Source of the DNA: Paulinella micropora
Taxonomy: Eukaryota; Cercozoa; Imbricatea; Euglyphida
NCBI GenBank assembly: GCA_009731375.1
Contig: BJOX01000370.1
Location: 93,838 to 120,153, forward strand
Reading direction: 5' to 3'
Length of the DNA: 26,316 nt
In this document: positions 1 to 9,383 of the stretch, piece after piece
Position numbering within the stretch: position 1 is the first letter of the stretch
Layout of the letters: each line of letters opens with the position of its first letter
Position numbers and translations under genes: made by a program
The notes under the pieces: generated by a model
Told to the model about the DNA's origin: nothing
The model's database searches: none
Seen by the model: only the letters and a program-made list of their open reading frames with translations

Positions 1-19
1 CCCCCCCCCCCCCCCCCCC
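1..19. repeat. poly-C tract at window edge
   Basis: The window opens with 19 C residues followed by pyrimidine-rich sequence up to about 68. Poly-C also flanks the larger N gap further on, so this edge may adjoin another assembly gap. Confidence 0.9.
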
Positions 20-68
20 TCCCTCGCTCCCCACGCGTCCCTTTACCCCTTCTCCCTTGTGTGTGCAG

Positions 69-127
69 GTACTCGTTCTCTCTACCTGCTCCAAGCCAAG
101 GCACTGCGCGACTGGGCTACTGGCTAA
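69..127 (+). CDS. Possible terminal exon of a gene entering from the left
   Basis: A pyrimidine-rich stretch ends in a plausible acceptor (ttgtgtgtgcag, AG at 67-68). Downstream, the frame starting with two bases (phase 1) reads TRSLYLLQAKALRDWATG and stops with TAA at 125-127. It has an amphipathic, protein-like composition, and another frame also gives a short open peptide. The arrangement resembles the last exon of the gene at 4271-7588, which also follows a poly-C-rich intron. No function can be assigned. The call rests only on the acceptor and composition, because the rest of the gene lies outside the window. Confidence 0.3.
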
Positions 128-1696
128 TTCCGCTCTTCCCTCAATAAGAAACTGCTGCAGCAGACTCGGCCCCAACTACCCCCATGACCGAGACGTCCTA
201 GCAAAGCACTGCATGGGGAGCGCTTTGCACTGGCTATTCTCGATCCGTGGCTAAAGAAGCTGATAAGCAAACCAACTCAACTCACTCCCTACCTGTCGCA
301 TGCCTCCGCCAAGATTTCCCCAGCCAGTGTTCAGCGTAATAAACATCACCGAGCTACTAGTGAGGACGTTCAAGCGTCAAGACCTTCCAACTTTGGTCAC
401 AATTTTCCGACATTATTTGAGATACAAGTCTGGAAAGCCCTTGCTATGGCCTTTCAAACAATCTTTTTCGAATCATGGGAGGCCTACTATTGACTGAGAA
501 AAATAAGATCAAAAATGTCTGATTATGTCACTCGAACATCCCAAACAATATCATCATCGTCCGTACTTGCCGCCTTTATCATCAGTCTCGTGGCTTATTC
601 ATTTTGAAATTGGGACCTTAATTTTCTCGGATAAGATTGAAGATGCGGAAAAGCTTCCCAGGCTATTCAAAAACCCTGGTCCCGAGTTTTTGTTGAGATT
701 TTCTCTTATCTCGAGTAACTATGGAGACACATTAGCACAACTTAGTTGCTTTTGCCACTCGAACGTTCACGGCAATGACTGCAGCGTCACGGTGCGCGGG
801 CAGCATTACTGTACTTCTTCGAGCTCAGCGAGTTGTGACAGCGCATCCTTTAGCCGCTATCATGACCGTTCACATTCACCGCCGACCCGCAGCGTGTGTC
901 TAGCTCTTTTCGTGTATTTACCAGACCCACGGTAGATTCCAGTGATAACAAAAGCTTGGGCACGTTGATTTTATTCCTGCCGCGCAATTCACAACAGCCG
1001 TTGCGATGCGACGTTGCTGACTTTTTTCACAAGTTTTCACATGATTATCTACACACCACCATTTACCGTACAGTGCCGCGGCGCCATTCATTAATACTGA
1101 CTGAATTATTACTACTAACTTCATCAATTTAACTACTTTCGAATATTGGCTTTAGTATAATAAATAAACTTTTTCATTCCATCCAGAGCGTACTCAGAGA
1201 CTAAGCCTCAGTGTTTCCGATATTAATACACTGAATAATTTTTTTTTTCACTGTTCAACTTTTAATGATAGAATACTTGCCACTAGTTATTAATACTTAG
1301 TAACTGTAAACCGCTGCATTTCAGATGATTTTTGTAAAAGAATCTTCAGTCCGAGCCACGACGACTGGGAAGTAGGTTTCCCTGGTCACCGGAACCGTGA
1401 TGATAGAGTAATGCAATTATATACCGGGTGGGCCGGCATAATCCGTGCCCCGGGAGCCTCCCCCTCGAGCGTGCCCTCGTCAGGGTGCGCTGAGAAGTCT
1501 CAGTTAAGACCAGCCGAACCAATCCGGGATGAAATGAGAAAATTATCTCGAGTGATGGTCAGTGTGACTCAGCTGGGCCCCCGGGCCGGGACCACTCCCC
1601 TCGGACAAAATAACACTCCACACCCCGTGTTACACTAACCCACTCATCATGGCGTCCCCCCCCACCTAGTCACCCGTGAGTCTAGACTATCCCCGG
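128..1696. other. Unassigned sequence without a convincing gene
   Basis: This stretch holds several ORFs of 65-136 codons (for example 525-935), none with recognisable motifs or persuasive composition. Around 1140-1300 it becomes AT-rich. Between 1380 and 1680 it is GC-rich, with runs such as ctgggcccccgggccggg near 1576. I see no RNA gene, terminal repeat or splice series here. Confidence 0.5.
1159..1168 (+). terminator. Candidate polyadenylation signal (overlapping AATAAA)
   Basis: Two overlapping AATAAA hexamers occur in AATAAATAAA and are followed by a T-rich stretch. If the exon at 69-127 is real, this could be its poly(A) signal after an unusually long 3' UTR. It may equally be chance in AT-rich sequence. 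Confidence 0.2.
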
Positions 1697-2220
<524 letters not shown>

Positions 2221-2586
2221 GCCTAGGCCTTCGATTTAATGAAGTTAATTTAACTTAACTTCTGGTCATCCATACAAATCGTTAGCTCAAGAGCTATTGA
2301 TTTAACTAGATGGTGACCTACTTCTCAAATTATTAATAATAATGAAAATGAAATTATTAAAAATATTAAAATAAAAAAAACAAAAAAAATAGATTGAGTA
2401 TTAAAAATAAAATAAAATAAAATAAAATGAAGGAGAAAATGAAAGTAAAAATGAAATGACATAAAAGGTAATATATATATTATATATATATGACATATAC
2501 ATATATATATGTGGAGTTAAAAAAAAAAGGAGGTAAATATGTATAGATATAATACAATATTAAAAATGTATATACTACTAGTACTA

Positions 2587-2660
<74 letters not shown>

Positions 2661-2676
2661 TTACTACTACTACTAA

Positions 2677-2724
<48 letters not shown>

Positions 2725-3091
2725 GGCCTAGGCCTTCGATTTAATGAAGTTAATTTAACTTAACTTCTGGTCATCCATACAAATCGTTAGCTCAAGAGCT
2801 ATTGATTTAACTAGATGGTGACCTACTTCTCAAATTATTAATAATAATGAAAATGAAATTATTAAAAATATTAAAATAAAAAAAACAAAAAAAATAGATT
2901 GAGTATTAAAAATAAAATAAAATAAAATAAAATGAAGGAGAAAATGAAAGTAAAAATGAAATGACATAAAAGGTAATATATATATTATATATATATGACA
3001 TATACATATATATATGTGGAGTTAAAAAAAAAAGGAGGTAAATATGTATAGATATAATACAATATTAAAAATGTATATACTACTAGTACTA

Positions 3092-3165
<74 letters not shown>

Positions 3166-3181
3166 TTACTACTACTACTAA

Positions 3182-3229
<48 letters not shown>

Positions 3230-3390
3230 GGCCTAGGCCTTCGATTTAATGAAGTTAATTTAACTTAACTTCTGGTCATCCATACAAATCGTTAGCTCAA
3301 GAGCTATTGATTTAACTAGATGGTGACCTACTTCTCAAATTATTAATAGTAATGAAAATTAAATTATTAAACTTATTAAAAATATTTAAA
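2221..3390. repeat. 505-bp tandem duplication (two copies plus a partial third)
   Basis: Unit starts marked by gcctaggcct lie at 2221, 2726 and 3231, exactly 505 bp apart. Copies 1 and 2 look identical by eye, including AT-rich sequence, an ATATAT tract and their CTA microsatellite tail. Copy 3 matches for roughly 110 bp, diverges near 3349-3390, and then enters a different TAC tract. The second and third starts carry the perfect palindrome AGGCCTAGGCCT; the first has G instead of the leading A. The 67-codon ORFs at 2480-2683 and 2985-3188 (minus) are identical repeat translations and are not genes. Confidence 0.95.
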
Positions 3391-3427
3391 AACTACTGCT
3401 ACTACTACTACTACTACTACTACTACT

Positions 3428-3486
<59 letters not shown>

Positions 3487-3689
3487 CTACTCCTCCTCCT
3501 CCTCCTCCTCCTACTACTACTACTACTACTACTACTCCTGCTACTACTGACTACTACTACTACTACTAGTACTACTACTAGTACTACTACTAGTACTACT
3601 ACTACTACTACTACTACCTACTACTACTACTACTACTACTAACTACTACTACTACTGTACTTACTACTACTACTACTACTTCTACTACT
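3391..3689. repeat. TAC/TCC/TAG trinucleotide microsatellite
   Basis: Mostly TAC units, with a TCC block near 3486-3510 and three TAG-containing units near 3567-3594. It continues the trinucleotide domain of the 505-bp repeat. Confidence 0.95.
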
Positions 3690-3819
<130 letters not shown>

Positions 3820-4270
3820 CGCTCGTTCACTCGCCTCTAGAAATGTTTCTCAACTACGCACAACCCACGAGGGTAGTGCCATTGCCATGTCCTCTTCGGC
3901 ACATTCCGAGACTCCCAGACTTTTCCCGTACGATTACCTGATAAACTCAACACTTTAATACTCGTGGTGCTACGTTCATGACCAGACGGAATCTCTTATG
4001 TTTCGTATATGCGTTTTGTGTTGTCTTTTTGTCTGCCGTGACAACGATGTCAGCACGCCCCTTAGTCTAACTCTACTAGCCGTCTACCCCAACCTATTTC
4101 CCACCACCCACGTCTCTTTTTACGTATGAACTCCTTAGCCATTACCATTTTTCTGGTTTGTATTACCAATATTCTCTCCGGTTGCCCCTTAAACGGCAAA
4201 GATGCTTGGCAGGCCTGTTAAATGACAGCCTATCATTAAATTCTGAAATTCTGAACGTGCAAACGACGCA
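3820..4270 (+). promoter_or_regulatory. Upstream region of the split membrane-protein gene
   Basis: This is unique, repeat-free sequence between the ATCT microsatellite and the inferred start codon at 4271. It should hold the promoter and 5' UTR of that gene. I see no strong TATA box near the start, so the extent is inferred from position only. Confidence 0.35.
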
Positions 4271-4352
4271 ATGGGAGTGATTCCCAAACTCGTGGCTTTG
4301 ATCATCGGTGGTTATCAGTTTGCGCTTGCCGTGGTCGGTCATAAATGTCCAT
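4271..4352 (+). CDS. Exon 1 of split gene (start codon, first helix)
   Basis: The reading begins [20 protein letters not shown] and forms the first membrane segment. The donor is GTATGC at 4353 (phase 1). An alternative donor, GTCATA at 4338, is also phase 1 and would drop five residues. The frame stays open beyond the exon only because the intron is low-complexity sequence. Confidence 0.55.
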
Positions 4353-5095
4353 GTATGCGACCATATTACTATTGCTTGGTGCTATTTTGTCATAAATCAT
4401 ATTATTTCATCTTTCCCTCCGTTCACCCTCCCTCGACGGCTGTCCCTTCCTTGCTTGCTTCGTTTCTTGCTTCGTTGATTCGTTACTTGTTTGCTTGCTT
4501 GCTTGCTTCTTTCTTGTTTTCTTGCTTTCTTGCTTTCTTTCTTCTTTTTGTTTTCTTGCTTCCTTATGTTTTCTTACTTCCTTCCCTCCCTTCCCTCCCT
4601 CCCTCCCTCCCTCCTTCCCTCCCCTCCCTCCCTCCTTCCTTCCTTCCTTCCTTCTATGTATCTGTGTACAACAACATCATCATCATCAGCAGCAGCAGCA
4701 GCAACAACAACAACAACAACAACAGCAACACCAACAACAACAGCAACAACAATAACAACAACAACATCAGCAGCAGCAACAACAACAACAACAACAACAA
4801 CAACATCAACAACGACAGCGACGAGACGACGACAGCGACAACGACGACGACAAAGACAACAACAACGACGACGACGACAACAACAACAACAACAACAGCA
4901 ACAGCAGCAGCAGCAGCAGCAACAACAACAACAACAACAAAAACAACAACAATAACAACAACACCATCTGTTGCAGATAACTGGTCGTTGTTGTGCACAG
5001 AAAGGCTTGATGGATGTTAGAGGATTCTTGCAGCAGCACCTCCCGCGCCCGGTCGACACCACTTATACATGACACCAATCTACGTATATACAAAT

Positions 5096-5164
<69 letters not shown>

Positions 5165-5568
5165 GTGTGTGTATGTGCATGCATACAAAAACACATACAT
5201 ACAGGCATAGGTATACGTACTTACTTACACTTCTTACACTTCTTACACCTACTTACACCTACTTACTTGAACACACACACACACACACACACACCATACA
5301 CACACACACACTCACAACACTCTCTCTCTCTTTCTTTCTCTCTCTCTCTCACACACACACTCTTTCTCTCTCTCTCTCTCTCTCCCTCTCCCTCAGGGCG
5401 ACTTGAATGCTGCACCGGCTGATGTGCAAGCTTACCTCATCTATTTCACCACCGTCGTTGGTCATGCCTCCCCCTCAGTAAGCAAGGTTTTATAGAAGAA
5501 AATAGAGAAAGACGTAAAAACAAAATATTCAAGCGATCTGGCCTAATGAGCTGCAGTGCAGGCAATGT

Positions 5569-5611
<43 letters not shown>

Positions 5612-5652
5612 CCNNNNNNNNNNNNNNNNNNNNNNNNNNNNNNNNNNNNNNN

Positions 5653-5690
<38 letters not shown>

Positions 5691-6052
5691 CTTCCAAGGA
5701 TCAAGCACAAAGGCAGAAGGAAGGATGAAATTGGAAAAGGAAAAGAAAGACAAGAAAGAAAGAAAGAAAGCAAGCAAGAAAGAAAGAAAGGAAGAAAAAG
5801 ACAAGGCAAGAAAAGGAATAAAGTACAAGAAAACAAACAAAACACAAGAAAAGAAACAAAAGAAAAGAAAGACAAGAAAGAAACAGAAAGACAACGAAAG
5901 AAACATAAAGAAACAGCAAGAAAACTGCTTGTGGTGATATGGCAGGAGTTGCGTACCTGGCGCTCGCGATGCAAACCTGGTGCTTGGTCTTCTCCGGCGA
6001 GGCGGCGAAAGTGGCCATGTCGTTCCAGGTGCCACTATCACTCGATCCTGCC

Positions 6053-6118
<66 letters not shown>

Positions 6119-6203
6119 CTCTCTCTCTCTATCTATCTTCTATCTATCTCTCTATCTTATCTATCTATATATCTATCTATCTATCTATCTATCTATCTGC
6201 CTG

Positions 6204-6242
<39 letters not shown>

Positions 6243-6775
6243 GTCTGTCTGTCTGTTTATATATATATATAGTACCTACCTACCAACTACCTACCTACCT
6301 GTCTACCTGTCTACATACCTACATACGTACATACCTACCTGCCTAACTAGTCCTTTAACTGTTATCTTGGCATAGGCGCTGGTGAACGGCGCAATGCTCT
6401 ACGTTAAGCAAGTGGCGCCCATCCCAACGGTGCAGAGACAAACAACACACATCAACAATAACAACAACTAACAGCAACAGCAGCAGCAACAGCAGCAACA
6501 ACAACAACAAACAAAGTAGATTTTCTCTCTATCTCTCTCTCTCTTGTACAGAAAACGGTTGATTTCTTTGGTGTCCCGATTGACCACCATATGCTGCACG
6601 CCGTTTTCTGTAAGTATGCATATTACTTGCAACAATACATACATACATACATACATACATACATACATACGTACGTACGTTAATATGACAAAAAAAATGT
6701 AACTTACCAAGTGATATTTTGCAACAAAATGATGTGTAGTCTTGATTATTATTATTCAAGTATTTATTTATTTAC

Positions 6776-6834
<59 letters not shown>

Positions 6835-7588
6835 TTATTATTATGTACGTACATACATACATATATACATACAACATACATGACATACATACGTACATAC
6901 ATAACATACATAACGTACACATACATACATACATACATACTACATACATGACATACATACATACATAAATAACATACTTGTGTACGGCGTTGCCAGGTGG
7001 TCTGGCGGTCGTCGGTTTCGCCTTGTCCGGTTCTCCAGCAGGTGTGTATTCTTCCACTCTTCCTTCCTTTTTTCCTTCCTTCCTTCCTTCCTTCCCTCCC
7101 TCCCTCCCACCCTCCCTCCCTCCTTCCCTCCTTCCTTCCTTCCTTCCTTCCATCCTTCCTTCCTTCCTTCCTTCCTTTCTTTCTTTCTTTCTTTCTTTCT
7201 TCCTTCCCCCCCCCCCCCCCCCCCCCCCCCCNNNNNNNNNNNNNNNNNNNNNNNNNNNNNNNNNNNNNNNNNNNNNNNNNNNNNNNNNNNNNNNNNNNNN
7301 NNNNNNNNNNNNNNNNNNNNNNNNNNNNNNNNNNNNNNNNNNNNNNNNNNNNNNNNNNNNNNNNNNNNNNNNNNNNNNNNNNNNNNNNNNNNNNNNNNNN
7401 NNNNNNNNNNNNNNNNNNNNNNNNNNNNNNNNNNNNNNNNNNNNNNNNNNNNNNNNNNNNNNNNNNNNNNNNNNNNNNNNNNNCCCCCCCCCCCCCCCCC
7501 CCTTCCCCTCACATACACATACGCACATGCTGGTCGGGGCTACAGTTTCCACCCTTGTTTTGCAGGAAGCAAGAAGAAGAGCAGCTAA
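4271..7588 (+). CDS. Eight-exon gene for a small four-helix membrane protein with C-terminal KKXX
   Basis: Joining 4271-4352, 5034-5083, 5397-5477, 5921-6028, 6376-6429, 6552-6609, 6997-7041 and 7566-7588 gives 501 nt, which is 166 residues plus a TAA stop. All phases match and every intron is GT-AG. Hydrophobic segments lie at about residues 6-23, 54-68, 78-97 and 139-156. The protein ends SKKKSS, so lysines sit at positions -3 and -4: the dilysine KKXX signal known to return ER membrane proteins through COPI. Four helices would put both ends in the cytosol, as KKXX requires. The ATG has G at -3 and G at +4. I do not recognise the family and assign no function. Least certain are the end of exon 1 (4337 or 4352, both in phase), the purine-rich acceptor of exon 4, and whether the N gap in the last intron hides another exon. 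Confidence 0.6.
4353..5033 (+). other. Intron 1 with CCTT-type pyrimidine tract and CAA/CAG/CGA repeats
   Basis: About 4440-4653 is a C/T tract built of CTTG, CCTT and CCCT units. About 4667-4972 is a trinucleotide tract mixing CAA, CAG, CGA and CAT. The intron ends gaggattcttgcag. Translations of the tract give poly-Gln, poly-Asn, poly-Thr or poly-Cys frames that I treat as artefacts. Confidence 0.6.
5034..5083 (+). CDS. Exon 2 of split gene
   Basis: It follows the acceptor ttcttgcag (a NAGNAG-type site, cagcag, so one codon may be optional) and reads [16 protein letters not shown] after completing a split codon. The donor is GTATAT at 5084, phase 0. It is a short hydrophilic, proline-rich link between helices 1 and 2. 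Confidence 0.45.
5084..5396 (+). other. Intron 2 with CT and CA microsatellites
   Basis: It contains a CT run at 5101-5163, short TG and ACAT/TTAC units, then CA (about 5271-5310) and further CT/CA runs, ending ccctctccctcag. The long terminal pyrimidine run doubles as an excellent polypyrimidine tract. Confidence 0.65.
5397..5477 (+). CDS. Exon 3 of split gene (second helix)
   Basis: There is a strong acceptor (ctctccctcag) and a strong donor (GTAAGC at 5478). It is 27 codons in phase 0, the only phase open through the exon. The core reads [15 protein letters not shown], a clear membrane segment. Confidence 0.7.
5478..5920 (+). other. Intron 3 with poly-T (containing N gap) and AAAG-rich tract
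   Basis: Poly-T runs at 5570-5611 and 5653-5690 flank an N gap, followed by an A/G-rich AAAG/AAGA tract at about 5717-5925. The acceptor I use (aacagcaag, AG 5919-5920) has no polypyrimidine tract because of this purine tract. It is chosen because it alone keeps phase 0. Confidence 0.5.
5614..5652. other. Assembly gap (39 N) inside poly-T
   Basis: Thirty-nine N lie within a poly-T run. The left flank ends TCC and the right flank resumes with T. The true length is unknown. Confidence 0.99.
5921..6028 (+). CDS. Exon 4 of split gene (third helix)
   Basis: Thirty-six codons in phase 0 include [20 protein letters not shown] followed by a small hydrophilic stretch with Glu and Lys. The donor is CAG/GTGCCA at 6029. 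The composition is strongly protein-like, with high GC compared with the flanking repeats. The acceptor is weak; another at 5945 (tggcag) would break the phase with exon 3. Confidence 0.6.
6029..6375 (+). other. Intron 4 with (ATCT)n microsatellite
   Basis: An ATCT array with CT, CTGT and TATA interruptions runs from about 6051 to 6270, then CTAC units to about 6340. It ends with the acceptor atcttggcatag. Confidence 0.7.
6376..6429 (+). CDS. Exon 5 of split gene
   Basis: Eighteen codons in phase 0 read [18 protein letters not shown]. The donor at 6430 (GTGCAG) is acceptable but not strong. The exon links helices 3 and 4. Confidence 0.55.
6430..6551 (+). other. Intron 5 with CAA/CAG and CT repeats
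   Basis: A CAA/CAG tract (about 6453-6513) is followed by a CT run (about 6524-6543) that supplies the polypyrimidine tract before ttgtacag. At 122 nt it is the shortest intron of the gene. Confidence 0.65.
6552..6609 (+). CDS. Exon 6 of split gene
   Basis: It has a good acceptor (cttgtacag) and a consensus donor GTAAGT at 6610. It reads [19 protein letters not shown] and leaves one base (T), so phase 1. Its hydrophobic end starts helix 4, which exon 7 continues. Confidence 0.7.
6610..6996 (+). other. Intron 6 with ACAT and TATT microsatellites
   Basis: There is ACAT/ACGT (about 6635-6680), TATT (about 6761-6840) and ACAT again (about 6845-6975). The acceptor is gcgttgccag. Confidence 0.7.
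6997..7041 (+). CDS. Exon 7 of split gene (completes fourth helix)
   Basis: The first two bases complete a Cys codon with the T left by exon 6, and the frame then reads [14 protein letters not shown]. Together with the end of exon 6 this forms one continuous helix across the intron, which is the best internal support for the model. The donor is GTGTGT at 7042, phase 1. Confidence 0.65.
7042..7565 (+). other. Intron 7 with CCTT repeat and poly-C holding a large N gap
   Basis: A CCTT/CCCT/CTTT tract (about 7053-7205) leads into poly-C, then N, then poly-C again. The acceptor is acccttgttttgcag. An extra exon could sit in the gap, but phases 1 and 1 join without one. Confidence 0.6.
7232..7483. 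other. Assembly gap (252 N) inside poly-C
   Basis: There are 252 N, flanked on the left by C at 7206-7231 and on the right by C at 7484-7502. Confidence 0.99.
7566..7588 (+). CDS. Exon 8 of split gene (stop, KKXX tail)
   Basis: After a good acceptor (cttgttttgcag) the phase-1 frame reads G-S-K-K-K-S-S and TAA. The two other frames also end soon, but only this one fits the phase left by exon 7. Confidence 0.55.
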
Positions 7589-8387
7589 AAGCTGTCCTCT
7601 AACGAGTATTTCTCCTTTTGAGCTGCTGTGTCCCTAGGATGTTCAAAGAAAAGTAGAAATCCTCCCCAAAAAAATGCAAGGACTCTGTTAGAGTTCGATG
7701 CCCTTTCTAAACCACCCGGATTTCCTGGTTCTGCCACCGCAGACCGCCGCCTTTTCTGTTTTCAGGCTCGGCCCGCCGCAAACCCAGAAAGAAGTGGCAC
7801 CAGAAACCAGAAATTCTGTGTGGTGTAGAGCAACTCTGATGTAATGCCCCCAATGATAGCTCGTATAAAGAAGTCGGTAATACAACCAAACACAGTCCTC
7901 AAAAGATGAGAATGATGTCTCGTATTAATGTAGGCGCAGATAGGTAAATATGCGACCTTTTCTTATACCCCTATACACAGTGATGTATAGATGAGCTGTA
8001 TCAGAGTCTCGTCAAGATATGGTTATATCCGTTTTTATTTATATACTTTTGAGCCGGTTGAAAACGATAATATTAAGACAAGTAACCGGTACTACTTTTT
8101 AAGCAGGATAATATTATCGTTAGGGCTGACATTTGGGAATGGCTTTCTGTTTCCTTTTTATTGCTTGGCTCTGACAGTCTCCTACAATTTCCGCCATACT
8201 TGTTTCCTCTCTTTTGTAGAGGAGGAAGATTAGGTTATTTTCAGAGTGCTTTGGAATACTATGATTATTGGATGGATAAACACACCGCTTGCATTAAATA
8301 ATATCTTTTGAATATTAATATAACCGACAAAAGATTGTGGAGTCCCAGCCTACATGCCAGATTTTTCTATCCTCCAAATTTCAATCA
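7589..8387. other. 3' region of the split gene and possible gypsy LTR remnant
   Basis: No gene is recognisable. Near 7722-7742 and 7795-7817 an imperfect inverted repeat (ggatttcctggttctgcc against ggcaccagaaaccag) could form a stem in the 3' UTR. I see no clear AATAAA. On the minus strand, the part just below 8388 continues the sequence interrupted by the copia insertion, so it may be 3' LTR of the gypsy relic. Confidence 0.35.
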
Positions 8388-8392
8388 ATTTG
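8388..8392. repeat. Candidate target-site duplication, left (ATTTG)
   Basis: ATTTG lies one base outside the start of LTR homology and matches 15920-15924, which directly abuts the other LTR. Five bp is the usual duplication length for copia elements. The one-base offset leaves some doubt. Confidence 0.5.
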
Positions 8393-8393
8393 C

Positions 8394-8761
8394 GATGATT
8401 ATGTATAAACCTGTCACTCACTGACCTTACCGTACCTTTCACTTGCGGTTTGCCGGGAGACTTCGTTAAAAGCCAGGTTGCTCACAGCCACTCAAGTTTA
8501 ATCCGAAGACATAAACGCAGAACTGAAATGTAAAAGAGCAGCGAACTAGTCTAAGTGCGTGACTAGCAGTAACTGACTATCAATGATATGGTCCGGTGCA
8601 CAATGGTAAAAGCGTAACGTGCACAATACCCGTTACCGTTACGGTAACTTGGATTACCCGTTACCGTTACTATTAATTATGACTTCGTAAAATGTTACTG
8701 CCGCACATATAAATCAATCATAATTACTGCTTAAACAGTACTCGAAGTTACCTGTCCAACG
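8394..8761 (-). repeat. 3' LTR of the copia element
   Basis: It is homologous in the same orientation to 15618-15919, from gatgatta to gtccaac. On the minus strand it begins CGTTGGACAG where the other LTR has TGTTGGACAG, the usual copia-type start with one transition. It is about 66 bp longer than its partner, mainly through a segment near 8625-8690 holding two acccgttaccgttac copies and the hairpin GTTACCGT-T-ACGGTAAC. TTTATATG near 8706-8715 (minus) could be the LTR TATA element. Confidence 0.9.
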
Positions 8762-8770
8762 CTCCCCCTT
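8762..8770 (-). other. Polypurine tract of the copia element
   Basis: The minus strand reads AAGGGGGAG immediately before the LTR start. This is the place and composition expected for the plus-strand primer of an LTR retrotransposon, and it fixes the LTR boundary. Confidence 0.8.
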
Positions 8771-9383
8771 AATTCAAAGTCAATTGTCCTGTGATGTGAC
8801 TTCACCGTTGAATATCTGTTAGACCTGCTGCCTGAGCTTAATATCAATACGTACTATAGCAACGCGACGCAAAACGTAGAAAGTCCTAAATCGTAGTGGT
8901 CCATATGAATCACTAATTCCTTGCTGAAAAGCATCTCGATCAAGTAGATCAATTAAACTTATGTAAAACTGAGGCTCGTACGATAACGACGTGACACGAA
9001 TTTACAAATTAGAGTAATGATTACGTCCACCAAAATAATAGCAATCCTGTAAGGCTGCTTCTTCGCGTGTAAGTTACGATTACAACTAATTACTATGACC
9101 AGCCCACGATAAACGTTAATAACTATAGTATGCCCGTTCGCGATTCGACAATTGAGCTGACGGCCTCGTTCTCCTCCTCCTTTCCGCTCTTTCCGCATTG
9201 ACTGATGGTGACTTGAGGTCACGCGCTTCAACTGCGCTCGAATTCAAATCGACGGAATCAATCGTCCCCTCCCGAATAGACACCTATATAGAGACATCGC
9301 CTGCAAAGAAAAGACTCACACTCACACAAAAGAACATCATGAGTGAACTCAGCGGAAATTTGCGGATTTTCCGTTAAGAATGT
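8771..9383 (-). other. 3' non-coding region of the copia element
   Basis: About 600 bp separate the RNase H stop from the polypurine tract. A 90-codon minus ORF (8959-9231) has no recognisable motif. On the plus strand, CTATATAG near 9284 is followed about 60 bp later by an ATG with a short ORF; this is probably coincidental. Confidence 0.5.

Noticed and set aside
525-935. A 136-codon ORF in the left unique region
   Set aside because: No motifs, Ser/His/Cys-biased composition and no good start or splice context; treated as chance.
4271-5020. A 249-codon ORF read as one polypeptide with poly-Ser/Asn/Thr
   Set aside because: Only the first 27 codons look like protein; the rest is intron-like pyrimidine and CAA/CAG repeat, and a better splice model exists.
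4574-5062. Minus-strand ORFs with poly-Cys, poly-Val and poly-Leu runs
   Set aside because: Translations of the CAA/CAG/CGA tract without other protein character.
8959-9231. A 90-codon minus ORF between RNase H and the 3' LTR
   Set aside because: No recognisable domain or envelope-like features (no clear signal or membrane segment); probably non-coding 3' region.
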